This document shows positions 8,321-16,270 of a stretch of DNA of 64,000 nt, one piece after another. Numbering within the stretch: the first letter of the stretch is position 1; every line of letters begins with the position of its first letter. Source of the stretch: Methylomonas sp. LL1 (GTDB taxonomy: Bacteria; Pseudomonadota; Gammaproteobacteria; Methylococcales; Methylomonadaceae); the NCBI RefSeq assembly GCF_015711015.1, contig NZ_CP064653.1, forward strand, positions 1,674,001 through 1,738,000. Reading direction: 5' to 3'. Made by a program: the position numbers and the translations under genes. Under the pieces are notes generated by a model. The model had not been told where the DNA came from. It made no database searches and saw only the letters and a list, made by a program, of their open reading frames with translations.

Positions 8321-11300
8321 TTAGCGCGCTTTTGATTCGTCGAGCAGCTTCAAAATAGCCGGGTAATCGAAATAGTCCGCTAACCGCGACAGCGCAAACC
8401 CAACAATCGCGTCCACTTCGGCAACCATTCGGATGGCCTGGGTGATTTGCTCGTTGTCCAGGCTGATCAGGGCATCCCGCAGTTGCAGGCGCAGAGCTTC
8501 GGGTAATTCTTCCAACATCCGGGCGGTCAAGGTCACGGTCGCCGTTTCATCCGCCGGGCTGTCCGAATGATACAGGTATTCAAGACCCAGCTGCCGAGCC
8601 AGACAGTCGTAAATCTCGTCGAAGCGGTAAGGTTTGCGCACGAAATCGTCCATGCCGGCATCCAGCATTTCCCGCTGCTGTTCCTTGAAGGCCGAGGCGG
8701 TGACCGCGACGATTTTGACCATCTCGCCATGGGGTAAACTTCGAATACGTTTGGTGGCTTCGATGCCGTCCATCACCGGCATTTGTTTGTCCATCCAAAT
8801 CAGATCGGGACGCCAGTCCGGGAATAGTTCCAGGCATTGTAGGCCATTCTCCACCACCCTGACCTCCAGCCCAATATCGTTCATCAAGCGCCTGAGCAGC
8901 AGCTGATTTTCCCGTTGGTCCTCGACGATCAGGATTCGGTAGCTCGGTTGGCCGGGCGCCAGCCCCACCACTTCGCTGAGTTTATGCGGTTCCGGTTGCA
9001 GAATTTCGGCCGGACTTGCCAACTCCACCGGCAGTTCCACCCGGAACAACGAGCCCTTGCCCAGCGCGCTTTCGACTCGGATGCTGCCGCCCATCAGCTT
9101 GACGAACTGGCGGGTGATGGCCAGCCCCAATCCAGTACCGCTTTGGGCGCCGCCGTCGGATAACTGTACAAAGGGCTCGAACAACCGGGTTTGGTTTTCC
9201 GGAGCGATGCCGGGACCGGAGTCCTCGACCTCGATCAACAGATGATGCCGGGCGTTTTCCCTGGCCCCCAGACGCAGCGTCACCCCACCCTGCTCGGTAA
9301 ATTTCACCGCGTTATTGATCAAGTTGATCAAAATCTGCCGAATCCGGGCCTCGTCACTCTTGATATAGCGCGGAAAATCGGAGGTTTGATCGAGCAGCAG
9401 CCGCAAGCCTTTTTCCTGGGCGCGGATTTGCATCATTTCGGTGACGTCGCGTACCAGGCCGCCGAGGTCGAACGGGGCAATCTCCAATTGCAACCGGCCG
9501 GCCTCGATCTTGGCCATTTCCAGCACATCGTTGATCAGTTTTAGTAAGTGTTCTCCGCTGCGCTTGATGATGTCGAGATTTTCGGCTTGGCCGCCACTCA
9601 AGCAAGGATCGCGCCGCATCAGGCCGGAAAAGCCCAGAATGGCGTTCAACGGCGTACGCAGTTCATGGCTCATGTTGGCCAGGAATACGCTTTTGGCCTT
9701 GTTGGCCGCCTCGGCCGCGTCGCGCGCCAACACCAGCTCGGCCGTGCGTTGTTGCACCGTTAGCTCCAGTTGATCCTTGTAACGGCGGAGGGCTTCCTCG
9801 GCCTGTTTCCGCTCGTCAATGTCCATCCGGATGCCCAGCATCCGCGTTACGATCCCGTTTGAGTCCCGTTCGATGCCGAAACCGGTCACATACTGCCATC
9901 GATAATGGCCATCGGCATGGCGCACCCGCGCCTCGTAACGATATTCCTTGAAATCCCGCGACAGCACGTCTTGAATTTTGTTGCCGACATGATCTCTGTC
10001 GTCGGGATGCAAGCGCTCCAGCCACTCATTTCGATCGGCAAAACCTATATGAGGTTGGTAGCCGAGCATGGTGTAATAGGTGGGCGAGGCGAACCATAAA
10101 TCGTTTTGTATATCCCAGTCCCAAATCCCGATATGGGTGGTTTCCAGCGTCAGACGCAAGCGGTTTTCCGACTCGCGCAGTTGTTCCTCGGCCCGTATCC
10201 GCTCGAGACGAGTGCGCAGTACGCCAATGCCGAAAGCCAAATCGCCGGCCAGTTCATCCATCAGTCGAATTTCGGCCGGGGTAAAGGCCTGGCATTCCGA
10301 TGCATAAATCATCAGGGCGCCGAATACCTGGCCGCTTTCGTCCCTAAGCGGCAAGGCGATGTCGGAACGATAGCCGCGCCGCAGGGCCGCATCGCGCCAC
10401 GGCGCCATGCGCGGGTCGCTGGCAATATCCTGGATATAGAACATTTCGCCGCTACGGATCGCGGTTCCGATCGGGCCGCGGCCGCGCGGGCTGTCGGCGG
10501 ACCAGGAAATGTCGATACCGGCCAGATAGCCCTCTTCCGCTCCGGCCCAAGCCACCGGCCGCACGGTTTTGGCCTCGTCGTGTTCGGCGTATCCAACCCA
10601 GGCCATCCGATAGCCGGCCTCTTCGCAGATGATACGGCAAACATCGTCGAGCAGGCTCTGCTCGTTGTCGGCGCGCAATAGCGCCTGATTACAGTCGCTG
10701 ATGGCGCGCAGTTCCCGATTCAAGCGGCGCAGTTCGTCTTCGGTCCGTTTGCGTTCGCTGATGTCCCGGCAAATGGCCAGATGGTATATGTTGCCTTCGT
10801 ATTCGAAGTAATTGACGGTGATGTCTACCGGGAACATCCGGCCATCGCGACTGCGGTGTATCGACTCGAACTGTATCCTCCGGCGCTCGCACAATTGAGG
10901 CCAAAAATCGGCCCACATTTCAGCCGACCAACCGGGATCGATATCGTAAATCCCCATTCCACCGGTTAGTTGTTCTCGCCTATAGCCCAAGGTCAGCGCG
11001 GCGCTCTGATTGGCGTACAAGAAATGGACGTCGTTTTCGCCCATCATAAAAATGTTTTCCCCGACTTTATCCAGCGCGAAGGTCAGCAATTGCAATTGCT
11101 GCTGGGTCGCTTTCTGTTCGCTGATGTCGGTGCGCAAAAAAAGATAATTGCAAATATTGAAGCTAGCGTCGTAGATCGGCGAGCCGATGAGTTGCTCCCA
11201 GCGCAGTTCGCCGTTTTTATGGCGGTTGCGCAAGACGCGATTCCAGATTTTTCCCGTGGCCAGGAATTTCCGGCATTCATCGAATTCCTGTTCGGTCATT

Positions 11301-12823
11301 TCGCTGGCGATCAATTCCCGGTGCGGCTTGCCGTACATATCACCAAAGGCATAGCCGGTGATGCGGGTGTAGGCGTAATTGGTATAGGTCAGCGTGCCTT
11401 GAGGATCGGTAATCAGAATACCGGTCGGATTCTGGTCGGCGGCTTGAGTCAGCCGGTTGAGTTCGGTTTCGAATAAATGGCGGTCGGTAATATCGCGGCT
11501 GGAAACCCGGTGGCCGATATAACCGCCATCTTGGCCGAATACGGCTTGACAGCAATGCGATAACCAGCGAATTTCGCCGTCGCTGCGGACGATGCGGAAA
11601 TCGATTTCGGCGGGCCGAATATGCTTCAGGTCGTGCGGGTGACGTTCCAGCAACTCCCGATCTTCGGCATGAACGATTTGACCCAGCAGGTCCGGGTTTT
11701 CGATGAATGCAGACTGCGGATAACCGGTTATCCTCCGGCACGATGGCGACATATAGTGGATCTGGTGTTCCGGCCCTTCCCAGTATTCCCAATCATAGGG
11801 ATAATCGGCGATGGTGTGGAATTTTTCCTCCTCGCGGGCCAAATGCTCGATCACGTCCAGTTGCCGCTTCCAAGCTCTTGCAATCAACCCGGTCCCGGCC
11901 CCGGAAATCAACATAAACAACAACACCAGTCCCGACAACTGCAAAACCTCGTTCTTCCACGCCGCCAGATAATCGAGTTTGGCCAGCCCGACGCTGACGA
12001 ACAACGGATGAGGACTTATTGCGCGATAGGAGACGACGCGGGCGACATGGTCGAAGCTTTGCGACGAATAGAAAGTGCCGGAGGTTTGGCCCGCGTCCAG
12101 CAACGCCTGAAATTCCGGCGATATGTCTTTGCGGCCGATGCTGGCGCCGATGTCTTCCGGCGAGGGGTGGCGCAAGATCAAGTGCAAATCCCGGTCGCGT
12201 AGATTGATGGCGCCGTACTTACCGATGTCGACGCCGGCAAACATTTTGCCGAAGTTCTCCAGTGAAATATTGGCGAACACCACGCCGGCAAAGCGGCCAC
12301 CGGGATAATTAAGCCGGCGGGCGAAGTTGATGACCCAGGTCCTATTGATGCGCGACATTACCGGCTTGTTGATGTACAAGCCCAAATCCGGATGATCGCG
12401 ATGCTCGATAAAATAAAGCCGGTCCGCCATGGTTAGCATGCCATCCTTGGGCAAATCGGTGCCGTAAACCAGCCAGCCTTGTTCGTCGGTTGAACGCAAG
12501 CCGATCACCCAAGGCAGCCGTGTCTGTAATCGCGCCATAAAAGTATTCAACGCTTCGGCGTCGGGCCTATCCTTGACTATGTGCCTCTCGATTTCCTCGG
12601 CTGCTATTTGTAAACCCAGATCGACTCTGTCTACCGTGCTGTCGATATTTTTCGCGATCACATTGGCCAGATTTTGGGTGGTGATTTCGGCGCGTTGCTG
12701 ATAATTCTCGTAACTTCGCGTCAACGAAAACCCGGCCACGCCAACCACCAACAGGTTGATCAGCACCACCCCGGCAACCAGGCGCCCCGTCAGCGCATTT
12801 TGAAAATCAAGCTTGAATGCCAT
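8321..12823 (-). CDS. Giant hybrid histidine kinase, dCache-PAS-GAF
   Basis: A 1500-residue membrane kinase. TM helix about 12-33, a periplasmic double-Cache-like domain (40-290), TM helix about 297-320, PAS domains at about 330-455, 455-580 and 580-705, GAF (720-880), a fourth PAS (885-1005), HisKA with His1053, HATPase, REC with Asp1345 (WMDKQMPVMDG) and the shared helical tail. Cache domains usually bind small metabolites such as amino or organic acids outside the membrane, while the GAF and PAS domains add cytoplasmic input. The C-terminal REC and tail codons are almost base-for-base those of the neighbouring gene 4859-7978. The ribosome site is weak (GGA 8 bases before ATG). The signal and target are unknown. 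Confidence 0.88.
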   Translation of the reverse strand: MAFKLDFQNALTGRLVAGVVLINLLVVGVAGFSLTRSYENYQQRAEITTQNLANVIAKNIDSTVDRVDLGLQIAAEEIERHIVKDRPDAEALNTFMARLQTRLPWVIGLRSTDEQGWLVYGTDLPKDGMLTMADRLYFIEHRDHPDLGLYINKPVMSRINRTWVINFARRLNYPGGRFAGVVFANISLENFGKMFAGVDIGKYGAINLRDRDLHLILRHPSPEDIGASIGRKDISPEFQALLDAGQTSGTFYSSQSFDHVARVVSYRAISPHPLFVSVGLAKLDYLAAWKNEVLQLSGLVLLFMLISGAGTGLIARAWKRQLDVIEHLAREEEKFHTIADYPYDWEYWEGPEHQIHYMSPSCRRITGYPQSAFIENPDLLGQIVHAEDRELLERHPHDLKHIRPAEIDFRIVRSDGEIRWLSHCCQAVFGQDGGYIGHRVSSRDITDRHLFETELNRLTQAADQNPTGILITDPQGTLTYTNYAYTRITGYAFGDMYGKPHRELIASEMTEQEFDECRKFLATGKIWNRVLRNRHKNGELRWEQLIGSPIYDASFNICNYLFLRTDISEQKATQQQLQLLTFALDKVGENIFMMGENDVHFLYANQSAALTLGYRREQLTGGMGIYDIDPGWSAEMWADFWPQLCERRRIQFESIHRSRDGRMFPVDITVNYFEYEGNIYHLAICRDISERKRTEDELRRLNRELRAISDCNQALLRADNEQSLLDDVCRIICEEAGYRMAWVGYAEHDEAKTVRPVAWAGAEEGYLAGIDISWSADSPRGRGPIGTAIRSGEMFYIQDIASDPRMAPWRDAALRRGYRSDIALPLRDESGQVFGALMIYASECQAFTPAEIRLMDELAGDLAFGIGVLRTRLERIRAEEQLRESENRLRLTLETTHIGIWDWDIQNDLWFASPTYYTMLGYQPHIGFADRNEWLERLHPDDRDHVGNKIQDVLSRDFKEYRYEARVRHADGHYRWQYVTGFGIERDSNGIVTRMLGIRMDIDERKQAEEALRRYKDQLELTVQQRTAELVLARDAAEAANKAKSVFLANMSHELRTPLNAILGFSGLMRRDPCLSGGQAENLDIIKRSGEHLLKLINDVLEMAKIEAGRLQLEIAPFDLGGLVRDVTEMMQIRAQEKGLRLLLDQTSDFPRYIKSDEARIRQILINLINNAVKFTEQGGVTLRLGARENARHHLLIEVEDSGPGIAPENQTRLFEPFVQLSDGGAQSGTGLGLAITRQFVKLMGGSIRVESALGKGSLFRVELPVELASPAEILQPEPHKLSEVVGLAPGQPSYRILIVEDQRENQLLLRRLMNDIGLEVRVVENGLQCLELFPDWRPDLIWMDKQMPVMDGIEATKRIRSLPHGEMVKIVAVTASAFKEQQREMLDAGMDDFVRKPYRFDEIYDCLARQLGLEYLYHSDSPADETATVTLTARMLEELPEALRLQLRDALISLDNEQITQAIRMVAEVDAIVGFALSRLADYFDYPAILKLLDESKAR

Positions 12824-12976
12824 GATCGATCCGAAAATAACGTCCTATTAACAACACCGTGAGCATACACGTTCGGAGGCGGGCATGCTCCGGTTTTAAC
12901 ATATCCCGGCGGCGGGTTACGGAGCGGTTTTGTAAGGTGGATGAGTGCAATAAAGTTTCTGATTAGCCCAAAGAGC

Positions 12977-15559
12977 CTAGCCGCCGTTTGCCGCGCCCAA
13001 CCATTTCAAAATGGCCGGATAATCGAAATATTCCGCCAACCGTGACATCGCCGTTGCCAATCCCGCATCGATAGCGCCTACCCGGCGGATGGCGGTCGCG
13101 ATCCGCTCGCTATTCAAGCTAAGCAATGCTCGCTCCAGTTCCTCGCGCAACTCGGCCGGCAATAGCGCCAGCATGTCGGCGGTCAACGACACCGGCACAG
13201 TTTCTTGCGTCGGCGGCTGCGATACCCGCACATATTTTAGGCTCAATTGCCGGGCCAGACAGTCGTAGATTTCGTCGAAGCGATAGGGCTTTCGGACCAC
13301 GTCGTCCATGCCGGCATCCAGCAATTCCCGTTGTTGTTCCTTGAAGGCCGAGGCGGTGACCGCGATGATCTTGACCGTTTGGCCGTTCGCTAACCGGCGG
13401 ATGCGCTTGCAGGCTTCCAGGCCGTCCATCACCGGCATTTGCCTGTCCATCCAGATCAGATCCGGTTGCCAACCTTGGAACAGCTCCAGCCCCTGCAAGC
13501 CATTCTCCGCCAGCCCGACTTCCAGACCGAGGTCAGTCATCAGCCGGCTCAATAGCAAGCGGTTTTCGCGTTGATCCTCGACGATCAAAATCCGATAGCG
13601 AGGTTGTCCGGGGGCCAGTGTCACCACATCGGCGTACCGGCCGGCCGGCGAATCGAGTATATCGGTTGTGGCGGCCAACTCCACCGGCAGTTCGACCCGA
13701 AACAACGAGCCCTTGCCCGGCGAGCTTTCGACTACGATATCGCCGCCCATCAGCTTGACGAATTGGCGAGTAATGGTCAGCCCCAATCCGGTACCGGGCT
13801 GGGTGGTGTCCTCGTTTAACTGCACGAAGGGTTCGAACAGCCGAGCTTGGCTTTCCGGGGCGATGCCGGGGCCGGTATCCTCCACCTCGATCAGCAACTG
13901 TTGCCGGGCGTTTTGCTTGACACCCAGCCGGATAGTCACGCCGCCCTGCTCGGTAAACTTCACCGCGTTGTTGATCAGATTGATCAGAATCTGCCGAATG
14001 CGGGCTTCGTCGCTCTTGATATGGCTAGGAAATTCGGACGACTGGTCGACCAACAACCACAAGCCTTTTTCCTGAGCCCGGATTTGCATCATTTCGCTGA
14101 CATCGCGCACCAGGGCGCCAAGATCGAACGCGGCGATTTCCAGTTGCAAGCGGCCGGCCTCGATCTTAGCCATTTCCAGCACATCGTTGATCAGTTTCAG
14201 CAAATGTTCGCCGCTGCGATTGATGATGTTGAGGTTTTCGGCTTGGCTTTCGCTTAATTGCGGGTCGCGCCGCATCATGCCGGAAAAGCCCAGGATAGCG
14301 TTCAATGGCGTGCGCAGTTCGTGGCTCATATTGGCCAGAAAAACGCTTTTGGCCTTGTTGGCCGCCTCCGCCGCATCGCGTGCCAAGCGCAATTCCGTCG
14401 TGCGTTGTTGTACCGTTTCCTCCAATTGCTCCTTGTGCCGCCTGAGTTCTTCTTCCGCCCGCTTGCGTTCGGTCAGATCGTAAGCCAGGCCGACAAAACC
14501 GGTGATTTGGTCGTCTTCGTTCCGTAATGCGGTCACGGACAAAAACACCGGCACGCGGGTTCCGTCCTTACGAATGAAGATCCATTCACGTTCCTCGGGC
14601 AGCTTGCGGCTAGGGTATGCCGTAAACACCTCGAATCCCGGCGCAATAGGTTCGCTCAGCACTTCGGACAATCGCCGCGCGTGCCGCGCCACCTCGTCCG
14701 GATCGTGCCAGTGCGCCGGCGTCCGCCGGCCTATCATCTCGTCGGCCGAGTAGCCGAGCAAGCGTTCGGCGGCGGGATTGAAGCTGGTGATGATGCCATC
14801 GGGCGTGGTGGAAATGATACCGTAGGCCACATTGTCCAGAATCGTGCGCTGAAACACGTTGAGCCGGCGTAAAGCGGTTTCCCGTTCCCGGATCGCGTCC
14901 ATCATCGCATTGAAATTCCGGCCTAGACGCGCCACCTCGTCGTCGCCGGCGGCGGGAACGCGATGCAGGTAATTCGCCCCGCCGCGAACCCGTTCGGTGG
15001 CTTCGGTCAGCGCGGCGATGGGGCGCACGAGGGTACGGCGCAGCACCGCCAACTGGGCCAACGTGGCAACCAGCAGGACCAATACACCGCCGCCGAACAG
15101 CCACAAGGCCTGACGAGTTTGCTGATTAAGCTGATCGAGTCCCATGCTAAGCCGTAGACGCGCGCCGTGCGACAGGCTCTGCAGCAGTTCGACCTGGTCG
15201 CGGCCAAGATAGATGCCATCCAGCTCAGTCGGCAAGGGCTGGGGCTGATGGTCGGACAAGCGGCTAAAACTAGCCAAAACCCGCCCGCCTTCCAAAAAAA
15301 TTTCCGCCTTCAGAATGTGCGGATTGGCCAACAACGTATCCAGCACTTCTTGCGCCCGCACGGGATCTTCGAAAGCCACGGCCGCGTCGGTGCCGACCGA
15401 GACCAACTGCGCGTAGGGTTGCAGGATCTGGCGGGCACGATGCTCCAGCGTCAGACTCTGATACAGCGCCAAGCCAGCGCCAGCCAGCACGAATGCCAGC
15501 AGGGCCGCGCTCCACAGCACCAGCGACAATCGCTTATGTATATTCAGTTGGAGTGGCAT
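12977..15559 (-). CDS. Hybrid histidine kinase, CHASE8-HAMP-PAS
   Basis: An 860-residue kinase: TM (about 11-31), periplasmic CHASE8-like domain (32-148, with VGTDAAVAFEDPVRAQEVL typical of the YfiN sensor domain), TM (150-172), HAMP (175-230), one PAS (about 240-370), HisKA with His413, HATPase, REC with Asp705 and the shared tail. It starts 3 bases after the stop of the YfiR-like gene, so the two are probably translationally coupled. In Pseudomonas, YfiR holds the CHASE8-HAMP-GGDEF protein YfiN in check; here the same sensor half is joined to a His-Asp kinase instead of GGDEF. The PAS is a close copy of the first PAS in the 4859-7978 kinase. Partnership with YfiR and the TonB receptor is inferred from order and family. 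Confidence 0.88.
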   Translation of the reverse strand: MPLQLNIHKRLSLVLWSAALLAFVLAGAGLALYQSLTLEHRARQILQPYAQLVSVGTDAAVAFEDPVRAQEVLDTLLANPHILKAEIFLEGGRVLASFSRLSDHQPQPLPTELDGIYLGRDQVELLQSLSHGARLRLSMGLDQLNQQTRQALWLFGGGVLVLLVATLAQLAVLRRTLVRPIAALTEATERVRGGANYLHRVPAAGDDEVARLGRNFNAMMDAIRERETALRRLNVFQRTILDNVAYGIISTTPDGIITSFNPAAERLLGYSADEMIGRRTPAHWHDPDEVARHARRLSEVLSEPIAPGFEVFTAYPSRKLPEEREWIFIRKDGTRVPVFLSVTALRNEDDQITGFVGLAYDLTERKRAEEELRRHKEQLEETVQQRTTELRLARDAAEAANKAKSVFLANMSHELRTPLNAILGFSGMMRRDPQLSESQAENLNIINRSGEHLLKLINDVLEMAKIEAGRLQLEIAAFDLGALVRDVSEMMQIRAQEKGLWLLVDQSSEFPSHIKSDEARIRQILINLINNAVKFTEQGGVTIRLGVKQNARQQLLIEVEDTGPGIAPESQARLFEPFVQLNEDTTQPGTGLGLTITRQFVKLMGGDIVVESSPGKGSLFRVELPVELAATTDILDSPAGRYADVVTLAPGQPRYRILIVEDQRENRLLLSRLMTDLGLEVGLAENGLQGLELFQGWQPDLIWMDRQMPVMDGLEACKRIRRLANGQTVKIIAVTASAFKEQQRELLDAGMDDVVRKPYRFDEIYDCLARQLSLKYVRVSQPPTQETVPVSLTADMLALLPAELREELERALLSLNSERIATAIRRVGAIDAGLATAMSRLAEYFDYPAILKWLGAANGG

Positions 15560-15562
15560 CGC

Positions 15563-16120
15563 TTATCTCATCCGGCGCAGTTCGCCGTTTTCCTGAATGT
15601 CGCTGGCGACTTCCAGCATTTTGGTCTGGATAGTCAGCAAGACGGCCCGGGCCTGATCGAGGTTGACACTCATACTCACCCGCTCTCCGACCTGAAACCG
15701 TATGACACCGCCTTCGCCGAGGAATTCCGGCGCGTCGCCGACCGTCAGAACCGGTCTATCCTTCAATACGGCGAGCGCGGCGCGGCGTTTGCCGGCGTCT
15801 TGATAGGCAACGAACACGATCTGGCACGGCGGCAATTCCTCCAGCCTATCGGCGCGGAAGATCTTAAATGGTCGTCCCTGTTCGGCACGGCCCTCGAAGG
15901 TCGTATCCAGCACGTCGCCGAAGGGATCCGGCCCCAGAATACCGACATGCCAGGGCGATGCGCCATCGAGGAAGGCATTGGATGGCCAGCTGACATAGTG
16001 AGCAAAATTGCGTAGAAAGGCGGCCTTGATTTTGGCCGGATTCTCCTGGCCGGCGGCAAGTCCGGACAGAAGCAGCAGCGATGGCAGAACGATAATCCAT
16101 AGGGTTCGGTAATCAACCAC
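15563..16120 (-). CDS. YfiR-like periplasmic protein (DUF4154)
   Basis: DUF4154/YfiR family protein of 185 residues from the GTG at 16120. It has a signal peptide (hydrophobic LWIIVLPSLLLLSGLAAG), then KAAFLRNFAHYVSWP, VGILGPDPFGDVLD and a C-terminal region with GGVIRFQVGERVSMSVNLDQA, all family hallmarks. An upstream in-frame ATG at 16255 exists, but the extra 45 codons run through the hairpin repeat 16138-16195, so I rejected it. YfiR is a periplasmic repressor that binds the CHASE8 part of YfiN; the next gene has a CHASE8 kinase. Only one Cys is left in the mature part, so the disulfides known in Pseudomonas YfiR cannot form. It sits between the TonB receptor and the kinase in one operon. 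Confidence 0.85.
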   Translation of the reverse strand: MVDYRTLWIIVLPSLLLLSGLAAGQENPAKIKAAFLRNFAHYVSWPSNAFLDGASPWHVGILGPDPFGDVLDTTFEGRAEQGRPFKIFRADRLEELPPCQIVFVAYQDAGKRRAALAVLKDRPVLTVGDAPEFLGEGGVIRFQVGERVSMSVNLDQARAVLLTIQTKMLEVASDIQENGELRRMR

Positions 16121-16137
16121 TTTTCGGCATGGACTCT

Positions 16138-16195
16138 GTAGCAGGGGCTTTAGCCGCGACAATAAGCACATCGTCGCGGCTAAAGCCCCTGCTAC
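16138..16195. repeat. Long hairpin repeat (23-bp arms)
   Basis: A perfect inverted repeat, arms 16138-16160 and 16173-16195 (GTAGCAGGGGCTTTAGCCGCGAC and its complement, 12-base loop). It is in the 150-base gap between the TonB receptor stop and the YfiR-like start, so it could attenuate or protect the operon mRNA. It shares the GCTTTAGCCGCGA core with 8228-8280. Confidence 0.85.
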
Positions 16196-16270
16196 GCCCG
16201 TGACATATGATCGACGAAAAAGGCTCGCGTTGGAGGCTGATATTTTATCGCTCAAAACACGGCCCCAGGA

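Noticed and set aside
15167..16015. 282-codon plus-strand frame opposite the CHASE8 kinase and YfiR-like genes
   Set aside because: Spans two well-supported genes on the other strand and has no recognisable domain.
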